A DNA stretch of 64,000 nt, taken from CBDIHP01 sp965279195. GTDB taxonomy: Bacteria > Planctomycetota > Planctomycetia > Isosphaerales > Isosphaeraceae. The notes below the pieces were generated by a model. That model did not search any database and was not told the DNA's origin. It saw nothing but the letters and a program-made list of their open reading frames with translations. The stretch's first letter is position 1. The number at the start of each line of letters is the position of its first letter. Both the position numbers and the translations under genes were made by a program. Positions 45,292 to 54,971 of the stretch are shown here, piece after piece. The stretch lies in contig CBDIHP010000041.1 of assembly GCA_965279195.1 (NCBI GenBank), positions 124,001 through 188,000 on the forward strand, written 5' to 3'.

Positions 45292-46632
45292 TCAGCCTTC
45301 CGGCTCGGGCGCGTATGTCAGTCCGCCCTGCGGGAAGACGCGAACCGTGGGCACGGAGTTCGAGGGCAGGGCACGCCCTGCGGCGTCCCAGAGATCCTCC
45401 TGGCGCAGGAAGAGCCGGATCGGCCCGAGTCGGGAGCCGATCCGTTCGGCCAGCGGCGGGGCGTAGACGAGCACGTTGCGGTCGACCACGAGTTCCCGGG
45501 CCCAGCGGATCAGGAACTCGCTCGGGGCGGAGACGGCCGAGGCCACCCCGTCGGCCGCCGCGAGCCCCTTCCGCAAGAACCAGCCGCCGACCGCCCCCGT
45601 CGCGGCGATGGCCTTCATCGCGGGCATCGGGAACGACCTGTCGATCTCGACGGGGTCGGTCCAGAACAGGCCGATCTGCACCCCACCGCGACGGCAGGCC
45701 GCCCGATGCTGGAGCAGGACCTTGAAGCTCTGCATCGGATCGCCCGGCCAGGGGTTGTTGCCCGCGATGACCACATCGGCCGGCCCGGAACCTTCGATAC
45801 CCGCCCGGAACCGCCGCTTCGCCTCGACGGCCAGTTCGCCCTGGACCGCGTCCGGGGTCCCGGCGCAGACCTTCAACACCGTCCCCGGCGGACCGAGCAA
45901 GTGGCTGATCGACAGGCACGGCCCCAGGAATGTCGCGGCCGAGCGGATCGCCTTGCGCATGGGATTCGCTGCCGGGTCGCCGCCGAGCAGTTTGCCCGCG
46001 TCGTGGCCGCCCAGCCCCTGTCGGTGCAACGCGCTCAGGGTCGAGCGATGGCTGGTTCCCGGGAAGATGAGTTTGTATCCCCCGCCGAAACCGGCCTGGA
46101 GATGCGGCAGGACCGAGCCGATCAGGATCCGGAGGTCGGCCTGCGCGACCGGCCGGAAGACGCGGACGGGCACGCCTTCCGGGGTCGACCCTAGATCCTC
46201 ATACTGGGAGAGGTCGTCGACCGGCGGGCTATAGCAGCGGTAGCCGTCCACGACCGCGTCGCCCACCCGCAACCTCATCGCGCGGTCGTCCACGGCATGA
46301 TGTCGGCCGACCCCCGCGCTGATCGAGACAGCCTCGTCGGCGACTCCCGCCGCGCGGAGGCGGTCGAGGATCCCCGGCAGGGCCTCGCGCACGGGCGTCC
46401 AGCGCGACGGGTCGTCGACCACGATCGCGACCTTGCTCCTGGCGGAGACGAGTTCCTCGATCCTCGCCATGCCGAGCGGCTCGGACAGTGCGGCGTCGAG
46501 TGCACCGGGGTATTCGTCGATGGGGCCAGAAAGGTCCGGCCAGTTGACTCCGAGGACATTCCATGCGCCAGGGAGGTCGAGGTCGAGGGAGTCGTGGGGT
46601 CCCCAGGGGATCGAGACGCGTTGCGATGACAT
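45292..46632 (-). CDS. LarA-like nickel-dependent lactate racemase family protein
   Basis: 446 residues from the ATG at 46632. The N-terminal domain carries DDPSRWTP, matching the Asp and Arg of the LarA DxxR motif. The His equivalent to LarA His108 lies in GVGRHHAVDD. PHLQAGFGGGYKLIFPG holds the His and the Lys that binds the nickel-pincer cofactor, and a further His is in LSALHRQ. MQSFK keeps the Gln and Lys at the correct spacing. Racemisation or epimerisation of a 2-hydroxy acid is expected. The cofactor makers LarB, LarC and LarE are not in the window. The actual substrate in planctomycetes is unknown. Confidence 0.78.
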   Translation of the reverse strand: MSSQRVSIPWGPHDSLDLDLPGAWNVLGVNWPDLSGPIDEYPGALDAALSEPLGMARIEELVSARSKVAIVVDDPSRWTPVREALPGILDRLRAAGVADEAVSISAGVGRHHAVDDRAMRLRVGDAVVDGYRCYSPPVDDLSQYEDLGSTPEGVPVRVFRPVAQADLRILIGSVLPHLQAGFGGGYKLIFPGTSHRSTLSALHRQGLGGHDAGKLLGGDPAANPMRKAIRSAATFLGPCLSISHLLGPPGTVLKVCAGTPDAVQGELAVEAKRRFRAGIEGSGPADVVIAGNNPWPGDPMQSFKVLLQHRAACRRGGVQIGLFWTDPVEIDRSFPMPAMKAIAATGAVGGWFLRKGLAAADGVASAVSAPSEFLIRWARELVVDRNVLVYAPPLAERIGSRLGPIRLFLRQEDLWDAAGRALPSNSVPTVRVFPQGGLTYAPEPEG

Positions 46633-46803
46633 TGGAGGACCTCTCCGGGCGGATCCTGGGTGAGTTTCGGGGGCCGGCCCGCTGGGCGACCGGCCTGGGC
46701 TTATAGCCTGCGGGATCCGGGCCAACAAGGTCGAACGGGACCCGAGATCGGTGGGATCTCAAGTGCGCATAGACGCGGCCGGCCGGGGAAGTTAAAACTG
46801 TAA

Positions 46804-46825
46804 AGAGTGTCCTTGCAAACACTCT
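46804..46825 (+). promoter_or_regulatory. Inverted repeat upstream of the cyclase gene
   Basis: AGAGTGT and ACACTCT, perfect 7-bp arms with an 8-base spacer, lie in an AT-richer patch (after GTTAAAACTGTAA) about 95 bases before the cyclase start. This may be an operator between the divergent LarA-like and cyclase genes. No clear -35/-10 pair was recognised. Confidence 0.3.
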
Positions 46826-46919
46826 CGACGACTCGGCGGGTTTCGTCCGGCGTTGGGCTCGCGGCCGTCGAGGCGATGCCGCCTCCGACCGTCCTGGAAC
46901 TGCGCAGGGAGTTCTTGGC

Positions 46920-48712
46920 GTGGCCGACCTGATTGCACAGGGTCCCGAGCACCAGCAACGCTGGCGACGCGCCTTGCCCGGCGGCCAGAATCTCGTCCTC
47001 GGCCGGAGCGAGGGGACCTGGGCCGTCCCCTGGGACAAGAAGATCTCCCGGCAGCACGCCGAACTGATCTGGCGCGACGGCAAGCTGGCCGTCCGTCGGC
47101 TCCCGACCGCCCGCAACGCGATCATCGTCCGGGGCCGCGACCTCACGACGTTCGACATCCGCGCCGGCGAACACTTCATGATCGGCGAGACGACCTTCAC
47201 GCTCGCCGACGACCGCGTCTCCGTCGTCTCCGACGCCCCCCAGCCGGTCGAGCAGAAGAGCTACGCCCTCCAGGACTTGCAGGGCGTCCGCTACCGCAAC
47301 GCCGAGCACCGCATCGACGTCCTCAGCCGCCTGCCCAAGCTGATCCAGGACGCCGACAACGACAAGGATCTGCTCGAAAGCCTCGTCAACATGCTCCTCG
47401 CGGGCATCCCCCGCGCCGACGCCGTGGCGATCGTCGCCGTCGATCCGACCACGAAGGATCGCAACACCCTCCAGATCCTCCACTGGGACCGTCGCGGCCT
47501 GGGCGCCGGCGATTTCCGCCCCAGCGAGCAACTCATCCTCGAAGCCATGAGGCGCTCGCAGAGCGTCTCCTACGTCTGGTCCGGCTCGTCGATGAGCCAC
47601 GCCTTCGAGTTCACACAGGCCTACGGCGTCGACTGGGCGTTCTGCACCCCGGTCCTGGGCGAATGCGCGGAAGGGTGGGGCATCTACGTCGTCGGCAAGT
47701 TCGGCCTCGAAGCCGCCGTCGCCGCGAGCCTGAACTCCGAGGAAGCCAACGACCTCCGCGACGACCTCAAGTTCACCGAACTGGTCGCTTCGATCCTCTG
47801 CGCCTTGCGTCAGGTCCGGAAGCTCCAGCGACGCCAGGCCGAGCTGAACCAGTTCTTCTCGCCGGTCGTCATCAACCACCTGGCCAGCGAGGACCCCGCC
47901 CTGGTCCTCCAGCCGAAGCTGGCCGAGGTGTCGGTCCTGTTCTGCGACCTCCGGGGCTTCTCGAAGGAGTCGGAGAAGGCCAACGACGACCTGATGGGTC
48001 TACTGAAGCGCGTCAGCCAGGCGCTCCGGGTCATGACCTATCACATCCTCGACCGCGGCGGCGTGATCGGGAACTTCGAAGGCGACGCGGCCATGGGATT
48101 CTGGGGCTGGCCGATCGAGCAGGGGGATGCCCCCGCCGCGCCTGCCTCGCTGCCCTTGAGATCCGCAAGCGGTTCGAGGCCAACGCTCGCGAGAAGGGGC
48201 ACCCGCTCGAGAAGTTCAAGATGGGGATCGGGATCGCCAGCGGCAAGGCGGTCGCGGGCAAGATCGGGACCGAGGACCAGTACAAGGTCAGCGTCTTCGG
48301 CCCTGTCGTGAACCAGGCGTCGCGGCTCGAAGGCATGACGAAGATCATGCGGACTCAGATCCTCATCGACGACGAGACGGCCCGGATCGCCCGCGAGCAG
48401 ATCTCGCCCGACCAGGCACGGCTCCGTAGGCTCGCCCGGGTCCAGCCGGCGGGGATGTCGACGGTGCTCACCGTCAGCGAGGTCCTGCCGCCCGCCTCCG
48501 AGTACCCCATGCTCTCGGACGACCACATCAAGTACTATGAGGAGGCCCTGCAGGCCTTCCAGGACGGCGAGTGGGCTCGGGCCTACAACCTGCTCTCGCG
48601 GATCCCGCCGGAGGACGTCGTCAAGGACTTCCTCACCGGCTTCATCCTCCAGCGCGACCGGGTCCCCCCTGATGACTGGAAGGGCGTGATCGAATTGACA
48701 CGCAAGAGCTGA
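46920..48712 (+). CDS. FHA-GAF-class III cyclase protein, frameshifted
   Basis: The GTG at 46920 begins the frame; adding one base near 48130 restores 597 residues. FHA domain, about residues 20-110: LGRSEG, ISRQHAELIW. GAF domain, about 150-300. Catalytic domain from about 335: VLFCDLRGF and GNFEGDAAMGFWG keep both metal Asp residues, and VFGPVVNQASRLEG keeps the Asn and Arg. The substrate-selecting Lys (KFxGD) is Asn and the Asp before VN is Pro, so adenylate or guanylate specificity is unclear. The break lies in CCCCC at 48130-48134, where the upstream frame runs on to 48311 with unrelated residues. A helical tail follows. The FHA domain implies recruitment to phosphothreonine proteins, and an STK gene is at 57712. 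Confidence 0.75.
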
Positions 48713-48963
48713 CGGCGACGTTGCCGGAACCTCCGGTCCCATCGTTGACTTCGCAACGGTCGAGTGTTATCAGAGTACGTCGCCGTTGCGTCTCTCCCCT
48801 ATCTTCAACAGCTTTCCCCCTGCCGAGAGCCCCGGGTCGGTGAGACAACGCTCGGTCCGAGGCGAGTCATCCCGCCCCGGTCGAGCCCGCCGTCCGCATG
48901 ACGTCTCCGACGTGGTGCGGATGTCGTAGATTGTCTTGCAGGATGGGGATTTCCGCGCGGTCC

Positions 48964-50011
48964 ATGACCGGCCCGTACGCCTCCCCGGATCCACCCGCCT
49001 TGCCCGACACCCGAGGGCCCCTTCGCGTGCTGATCGACTCCAAGAGCCTCCCCAAGCATCGGCCGTGGATCGCCATTTTTGTCCTCGGCACGATCCTGTC
49101 GAGTGTCTGGTTCTTCCTGGCCTCGCTCGGCTCGGCGGAATGGCCGGGCGGAAGCAGGCCGCCCGGGCCTCACCTTCGGGATCATCGGCGGGCTGCTCTG
49201 CCTGTTCGAGTTCGCGCTCTGGGGCCGGAAGAAGCTCCGGGTCTGGCGAATCGGCCGGGTCCAGACCTGGATGGCCGCCCACATCTGGCTCGGGCTCCTG
49301 AGCGTGCCCTTGCTGATCTACCACTGCGGATTCCGCTGGGGTGGGACCCTGAGCGCCGCGCTCATGGTCTTGTTCCTGGTCGTCATCGCCAGCGGCGTCT
49401 GGGGGCTGATCCTCCAGCAGATCATCCCCAGGAAGATGCTCAGCGAGATCCCCGCCGAGACGATCCACTCGCAGATCGACCTCATCGCCCGCAACCTGGC
49501 GCAGGAGGCCAATCGCCTCATCCGCGCCACCTGCGGCCCCGCCCCCGGCCAGGCGGCCGTAGACGACGAGTTCGACGAGGAGGAGGACGAAGGCACCGTC
49601 ACGCACCTGACCGTCGGCGCCGTGCGGACCGTCGGAGACGTCCGCGGCAAGGTGCTGGTCACCAAGGCCCCGACCGCCGCCATCACGGGCGCCGAGCCCC
49701 TTCGGGCGATCTACACCCAGAAGATCGCGCCCTATATTCTGGAGGGCGGCCGCAAGTCGCACTCCGCCCTGGCGAGGACCTCCGACTCGCTCGCCTTCTT
49801 CCGCGACCTCCGCGGCCGATTCGACCCCGCCGCACATGAGGCCATCAACCTCCTGGAAAGCATCTGCGGCCAGCGTCGCCAGCTCGACCTCCAGAAGAAG
49901 CTCCACTTCTGGCTCCACGGCTGGCTGCTCGTCCACCTGCCCCTCTCCATGGCCCTGATGGTCCTGATGTTCATCCACGTCTACGTCGCCCTGAAGTTCC
50001 TGTACTGGTGA
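48964..50011 (+). CDS. Cytochrome-b-like membrane protein, frameshifted
   Basis: Removing one base in CCCGGG at 49162-49167 gives 348 residues from the ATG at 48964 (an ATG at 48943 is also in frame). Hydrophobic helices are WIAIFVLGTILSSVWFFL, LTFGIIGGLLCLFEFAL, WMAAHIWLGLLSVPLLIYH, LMVLFLVVIASGVWGLIL and a C-terminal LHFWLHGWLLVHLP...MALMVLMFIHVYVALK. The His residues in helices 3 and 5 could bind two b haems. Between helices 4 and 5 is an acidic soluble loop of about 150 residues (DDEFDEEEDEG). It ends eight bases before a decahaem cytochrome gene, so the two probably form a quinol-linked electron-transfer complex. I do not recognise a named family. Confidence 0.65.
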
Positions 50012-50018
50012 GGCGAGA

Positions 50019-51665
50019 ATGGCCGAGAGAGAAACAGGGAAGCGGCGGGCGAAGCGGATCCCCACGGATTACTTCAAAAAGCCCGACGCGCTCCAGCGCT
50101 GGAAGCTCCGGCTGACCGGCCTCGCCCTCATCCTCGCCATCGCCTGGTGGGTGACGGGGCTCGACTTCGCCAAGGGGGGCAGGTCCAGCGAGGTCGGCGA
50201 CCTCCGCGCCTCGCACGGCACCCTCGCCGAGGTCCACTCGGCCTGGGACGCCAAGTGCGACGCCTGCCACGTCCCGTTCGAGTCGCTGGGCTCCGTGCCG
50301 GGCCTCGCCAGGAGCGCTTCGGTCGGCGCGGTCAGCGACCAGCTCTGCCAGAGCTGCCACAAGGGCACGACCCACCACGTCGCCCAGATCGAGTCCGAGG
50401 TCAAGAACTGCTCGGGCTGCCACCACGACCACAACGGCCGCGAGTTCCGACTCGCGCAGGTCGCCGACACCGACTGCACCAACTGCCACGGCAACCTCAC
50501 CGCCCACACCGACACCGCCAGGAAGCCCAAGGGGACCAAGACCTACGAGGGCACCATCACCCGCTTCGACCTCAATCACCCCGACTTCAACCCCTCGGCC
50601 TACGCCGACAAAGGCGCGGGCGGGCTGGTCGACAAGTCAAACCTCAAGTTCAACCACAAGCTCCACCTGAACCCAGGGCAGCCGCGAAAGGGCGACGACA
50701 AGGCCACCATGACCCTGGCCAAGATCGCCGAGGGGCCGACCCGCGAACGCTATCGCGACATCACAGCGCGGGTGCTCGGGGCCGGCAAGACCGTCGCCGA
50801 CTCGGAACTCGTCCGACTCGACTGCGCCGCCTGCCACGTGCTCGACGCGACCGACTTCGGCAAGACCCCCGAGCTGGCCGCCCTCGGACTGCCTCCGCGT
50901 GCCGGCGGCAAGTACATGCTCAAGATCGATTACGAGAATCAGTGCGCGGCCTGCCACACCAACAAGTTCGACCCCGCCGAGCCCAACCTCTCCGTGCCGC
51001 ACGGCAAGCAGCCGGCCGAGGTGGTGAAATTCCTCCGGGGCGTGTACGCCGATCGCGTCCTGGGCGAGCACCCCGAGTTGCTCGCGGGCTACGTGCCGAC
51101 CACCCCGCTGCCCGGCAAGCCCGCGAACCCCGAGACATCCAAGCTCAAGGATGCCTTCGAGTCGTCGGTGAAGAAGGCGGTGGACGTGGTCTTCAAGGAC
51201 CAGACGAACTGCAAGGAGTGTCACGTCTACGGCGGCGAGGCGCCGCCCGACGGCGTCCCGAAGTCGATCGTCGCCCCGAACGTGCCGCAGATCTGGTTCA
51301 AGAACTCGACCTTCAACCACTCCGCCCACCAGGCGGTGAGCTGCAAGGAATGCCATGCGGCGGCCGAGACGTCCGAGAAGAACTCCGACTACCTCCTCCC
51401 TGACGTCAAGAACTGCCAGTCGTGCCACAAGCCCGGCCCGACGAATGTGAACTGGCTGAGCGTGTCGAAGGAGAAGGTCGGAGGCGTGTCGCACGACTGC
51501 ACCGAATGCCATCGGTATCACAACGGCGACGATCCGCTCGCCGGCCCCGGGGCGAAGGAGAACAAGGCCGCCGAGGTGCACGCGATCCAGGCCTTCCTGC
51601 GGGAAGGCCCGGCGGCGCCCAAGACCGAGGCCCCGGCCGCCAAGGCCCCCGAACCGTCGAAGTGA
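50019..51665 (+). CDS. Decahaem cytochrome c, membrane-anchored
   Basis: 548 residues. A basic start (ETGKRRAKR) and one helix (LRLTGLALILAIAWWVTGL) anchor it, with the rest periplasmic. Ten CxxCH motifs occur in order: CDACH, CQSCH, CSGCH, CTNCH, CAACH, CAACH, CKECH, CKECH, CQSCH and CTECH. Many other His residues could be distal ligands. The tail is Ala/Pro/Lys-rich. It is encoded eight bases after the cytochrome-b-like gene, so the likely path is quinol to b haems to this protein and on to a terminal acceptor or enzyme that is not in the window. A strong terminator follows. Confidence 0.85.
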   Translation: MAERETGKRRAKRIPTDYFKKPDALQRWKLRLTGLALILAIAWWVTGLDFAKGGRSSEVGDLRASHGTLAEVHSAWDAKCDACHVPFESLGSVPGLARSASVGAVSDQLCQSCHKGTTHHVAQIESEVKNCSGCHHDHNGREFRLAQVADTDCTNCHGNLTAHTDTARKPKGTKTYEGTITRFDLNHPDFNPSAYADKGAGGLVDKSNLKFNHKLHLNPGQPRKGDDKATMTLAKIAEGPTRERYRDITARVLGAGKTVADSELVRLDCAACHVLDATDFGKTPELAALGLPPRAGGKYMLKIDYENQCAACHTNKFDPAEPNLSVPHGKQPAEVVKFLRGVYADRVLGEHPELLAGYVPTTPLPGKPANPETSKLKDAFESSVKKAVDVVFKDQTNCKECHVYGGEAPPDGVPKSIVAPNVPQIWFKNSTFNHSAHQAVSCKECHAAAETSEKNSDYLLPDVKNCQSCHKPGPTNVNWLSVSKEKVGGVSHDCTECHRYHNGDDPLAGPGAKENKAAEVHAIQAFLREGPAAPKTEAPAAKAPEPSK

Positions 51666-51692
51666 CCGGACGCCCGGTCGCCCGTTGAATCA

Positions 51693-51740
51693 CCCCTCCC
51701 GCCGGCCAATAATGGGCGGCTCGGGAGGGGTTTTACTTTT
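51693..51740 (+). terminator. Rho-independent terminator after the decahaem gene
   Basis: CCCCTCCC (51693-51700) pairs with GGGAGGGG (51723-51730), with extra internal CC/GG pairing, and is followed by TTTTACTTTTT. It ends the cytochrome transcript. Confidence 0.82.
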
Positions 51741-51801
51741 TGGCCTTCGAACACCCCGACCGCCACGTCTCTCCGTCCCAGAAGCCCCGGGGTCCAGGTC
51801 C

Positions 51802-52764
51802 ATGAACGATTTCTCGCTCAATCGTCGCCGGTTCGTCGGCGGGCTCATCGCGGGCGGCGCGACGCTCGGGCTCGGTGGCCTCCCCCGGCTCGCCCTCGGC
51901 GCCGAGCACAGCGGCAAGCCCGCCGCCGGCAAGATCGGCGACTTCAAGATCTCCCTCGCCGAGTGGTCGCTCCACAAGGCCCTGTTCGCCAAGCCGGCCA
52001 CGATCACCAACCTCGACTTCCCGCGCGTCGCCCGCGAGGAATATGGCATCGAGGGCGTCGAATACGTCAATCAGTTCTTCAAGGACAAGGCCCGCGACGA
52101 AAAGTACCTCAAGCAGCTCAAGGCCAACGCCGCGCAGCACGGGGTGACCAACGTCCTGATCATGATCGACGGCGAGGGCGACCTCAGCGAGCCCGACGCC
52201 GCCAAGCGGAACCAGGCCGTCGAGAACCACAAGAAGTGGGTCGACGCGGCCGCCGCCCTCGGCTGCCACGCCATCCGCGTGAACACCGGCCACCACTACA
52301 GCCCGACCGACGTCGAAAAGGTCGCCGAGGCCTGCAGCAAGCTCACCGAGTACGGCGAGGCCAACAAGATCGAGATCATCTGCGAGAACCACGGCGGGCC
52401 GTCCAGCGACCCCGACTCGCTCCTCGCCCTGATCAAGAAGGTCAACAAGCCGACTTTCGGCACGCTCCCCGACTTCGGCAACTTCCCCAAGAAGAAGGAA
52501 GGGGCCTACGCCATCGACGTCTACGAGGCGATCGACCGGCTCATGCCGTTCGCCCACGGCGTCTCGGCGAAGAGCTACGATTTCGACACCGCAGGCAACG
52601 AGACCAAGCTCGACTTCGCCCGGATCCTCAAGATCGTCACCGACAACGGCTACAAGGGCTGGGTCGGGATCGAGTACGAGGGCAGCCGTCTCAGCGAGCC
52701 CGAGGGCATCCGCGCCACGAAGAAGCTGCTCGAAAGCCTCAAGGGCGCCGAATACAAGCCCTGA
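51802..52764 (+). CDS. Exported sugar phosphate isomerase/epimerase-like TIM barrel
   Basis: 320 residues from the ATG at 51802. The start carries a twin-arginine signal (RRRFVGGLIAGGATLGLGG). The AP-endonuclease-2-like TIM barrel follows: FKISLAEWSLHKALF, YGIEGVEYVNQFF, VLIMIDGEGDL, IRVNTGHHY, IEIICENHGGPSSDP, TLPDFGNF and WVGIEYEGS. Metal ligands are expected in the Glu, Asp and His residues of the CENHGG, PDFGNF and final Glu motifs. The substrate is probably a sugar or hydroxypyruvate-type ketone. It starts about 135 bases after the decahaem gene and beyond a terminator, so it is a separate unit. Confidence 0.83.
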   Translation: MNDFSLNRRRFVGGLIAGGATLGLGGLPRLALGAEHSGKPAAGKIGDFKISLAEWSLHKALFAKPATITNLDFPRVAREEYGIEGVEYVNQFFKDKARDEKYLKQLKANAAQHGVTNVLIMIDGEGDLSEPDAAKRNQAVENHKKWVDAAAALGCHAIRVNTGHHYSPTDVEKVAEACSKLTEYGEANKIEIICENHGGPSSDPDSLLALIKKVNKPTFGTLPDFGNFPKKKEGAYAIDVYEAIDRLMPFAHGVSAKSYDFDTAGNETKLDFARILKIVTDNGYKGWVGIEYEGSRLSEPEGIRATKKLLESLKGAEYKP

Positions 52765-52897
52765 TCGCCCGCCGAAGCCCGCTCCCCAGCGGGACGCCCA
52801 CCCCGGGCGTCCCGCCGCTCGACACCGCCCCCACTCCCGCCTGCATGTTCGCCCGCCCCACACAATCCGACCCACCTCCAACCCGCGAGGCCCGCCC

Positions 52898-54058
52898 ATG
52901 GCCGCCGATCCTCGCCCCGTCGCCGGCGTGGTGACGGAGTGGTTCAAGAATTCGCACGCCGACGTGCTCCTCGGTCGCCTCCTCGAACCCGAGGCCTGGG
53001 GCCACAAGGCCCCCTACAACCTCAAGCTCGCCTCGCTCTACGTCGACCAGTTCCAGGACGGCGACCTCGCCCGCGCGATGGCGAAGAAGCACGGCGTGCC
53101 GCTCTACGAGACGGTCCGCGAGGCCATCGGCGTGGGCTCGAAGGGCGTCGCCGTCGACGGCGTCATCCTCATCGGCGAGCACGGGCCGTTCCCCGAGAAC
53201 AGCCGGGGGCAATCGCTGTATCCCCGGCGGAGGCTCTTCGAGGAGGTCGTCCACGCGTTCCGACTCGGGGGGCGACGGGTTCCGATCTTCTCGGATAAGC
53301 ACCTGTCTTATGACTGGCCCTCGGCGCGCTGGATGTACGACCTGTCCCGGCACGAGCGGATCCCGTTCATGGCGGGCTCCTCGGTGCCGCTCGGGTGGCG
53401 GATGCCGGAGCTGAATTACGCAAGGGGCATCGACCTGGCGAGCGCCTTCGTGCTCGGCTACAGCGAGCTCGACTCCTACGGCTTCCACACGCTCGAAGCC
53501 CTGCAATGCATGGTCGAGCGTCGCGCCGGGGGCGAGACCGGGGTCAAGTCGGTCCGGGCCGTCAAGGGCGAGCCGGCGACCCGAGCGATGGAGGCGAAGG
53601 AGCGGGATCAGAAGATCCAGGCCATCAAACGCTGCTACGAAGGCCCGCCGCGCGGCAAAGGCCGCCCCGGTCGGCATCGGGCGTTCTTCGAGATCGAGTA
53701 TTCCGACGGACTCACCGCCGAGGCGGCGATGTACGACGTCGGGATGGAGCTGTTCGGCTACGTCGGCCGTTGCAAGAACTGCAGCGCCCCGGATGTCTGC
53801 GCGTTCGTGCTGGAGAACGGCCCGCCGCATGGGCACTTCGGCTACCTGCTCCGCGCGGTGGAGCATATGATCCTGACGGGCAAGCCGGCGTATCCGGTGG
53901 AGCGGACGTTGCTCACGACCGGCGTCCTCGCTGCGGGGATCCAGAGCGCCGCCGAAGGGGGGAGTCGCATCAAGACCCCCCATCTCGCGGAACTCTCGTA
54001 CCAGCCGGCGGACCGGCCCTTCGCCCGGGGGGCCGTCGGTACGCCGTCCGAGGCGTGA
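52898..54058 (+). CDS. Conserved hypothetical protein with Rossmann-like N-terminus
   Basis: 386 residues from the ATG at 52898. I do not recognise a named family. The first 130 residues run ASLYVDQFQDGDLARAMAKKHGVPLYETVREAIG, then VAVDGVILIGEHGPF. This strand-helix order with a short acceptor loop is like a remote Gfo/Idh/MocA Rossmann domain but lacks the GxGxxG turn and the EKP motif. VPIFSDKHLSYDW and IPFMAGSSVPLGWRMPEL are notable conserved-looking blocks. The C-terminal half has CKNCSAPDVCAF, a possible metal-binding cysteine cluster, and is otherwise mixed. There is no signal peptide. It follows the exported TIM barrel by 133 bases on the same strand. Confidence 0.6.
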   Translation: MAADPRPVAGVVTEWFKNSHADVLLGRLLEPEAWGHKAPYNLKLASLYVDQFQDGDLARAMAKKHGVPLYETVREAIGVGSKGVAVDGVILIGEHGPFPENSRGQSLYPRRRLFEEVVHAFRLGGRRVPIFSDKHLSYDWPSARWMYDLSRHERIPFMAGSSVPLGWRMPELNYARGIDLASAFVLGYSELDSYGFHTLEALQCMVERRAGGETGVKSVRAVKGEPATRAMEAKERDQKIQAIKRCYEGPPRGKGRPGRHRAFFEIEYSDGLTAEAAMYDVGMELFGYVGRCKNCSAPDVCAFVLENGPPHGHFGYLLRAVEHMILTGKPAYPVERTLLTTGVLAAGIQSAAEGGSRIKTPHLAELSYQPADRPFARGAVGTPSEA

Positions 54059-54117
54059 ACCGATCCTACCTCGTCGGGCCCGGCGTGGGCCGGGATCGCA
54101 CCCGGATCGTTCTAGAC

Positions 54118-54561
54118 TCAGGCGAACTGGAACGGCGACTCGTACTCGACGGGCGACAGCTCGACGTGCAGGGTGTGGACCGCGTAGGCCCGCTGCTCCA
54201 TCGATTCGCTCTCGGCATCGATGGCCATGCGGGTCAGCTCCTTGAGGTGGACCTCGGCCATGACGTCGGCGAAGCACGCCGGCGGGCGGAGGCGGGCCCG
54301 GTAGGCGCGGTGGGTTTCCAGACGACGGCGGGCGTCGCGGACCTTGGTCTTCAGCTCTAGGAGCTGGCGGCGGGCGGGGGTCTTCTTCTTCTCGCTCTCG
54401 GCCGCGCCCAGGTACGACTCGCGCAGGTCACGCAGCCGACGGAGACGGTCGTCGATGGTCGAGAGGCGGGGGTTCATCGACAGGTCCAGGCGGGAGTAGT
54501 CCAAGGTCTGCAGTTCCATGGTGGAGTTCGCTTCGATTCGGGCCAGGGCGTTCTGGTACAT
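54118..54561 (-). CDS. Small coiled-coil hypothetical protein
   Basis: 147 residues from the ATG at 54561, which has GAGGTG five bases upstream. The centre (about residues 30-90) is rich in Arg, Leu, Glu and Lys with heptad-like spacing, for example IDDRLRRLRDLRESYL and KKTPARRQLLELKTKVRD, so a coiled coil is likely. The remainder shows no motif, signal or membrane helix. It is an unassigned cytoplasmic protein, preceded by a long non-coding stretch (54562-55199). It converges with the gene at 52898. Confidence 0.6.
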   Translation of the reverse strand: MYQNALARIEANSTMELQTLDYSRLDLSMNPRLSTIDDRLRRLRDLRESYLGAAESEKKKTPARRQLLELKTKVRDARRRLETHRAYRARLRPPACFADVMAEVHLKELTRMAIDAESESMEQRAYAVHTLHVELSPVEYESPFQFA

Positions 54562-54971
54562 GGTTCACCTCGTTGTGTTTCGTTCGGGGAGGAATCCGAA
54601 GCTCGGCGACGAGCGGGCGGACGATCGATCGGGTACGTGGTGTCAGGTTGACGGGTCTACTCAACGACTCTCGTCTCCCCTTCCATACACATTCTTGCGA
54701 TCTGTCCCGCGATCGTTACAGGGTGTTTGCCAGGATTCAGTGGATGATGCGTGGGTGCATCAGGGTGAACAGGAATCCGGTGTTCCTCCCCCCGACACCT
54801 CCGAACAATGTTGTCCGGATTCAGCGCGAAGGATTTCCATGTCGGGCGGGACACCTGTGTGGATGCACTGACGGGCCTGTTGCGCCACGTCGACATGGAC
54901 GCGCAAACCCAGCTCGGGCACCCGGCCCTCCTGGTTGGATCCCGTGAGCGGGCGCGCTGGGCGAGCCATTC

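Noticed and set aside
54574..54950. Short plus-strand frames in the gap upstream of the coiled-coil gene
   Set aside because: They overlap one another in different frames, lack ribosome sites and show no conserved-looking sequence.
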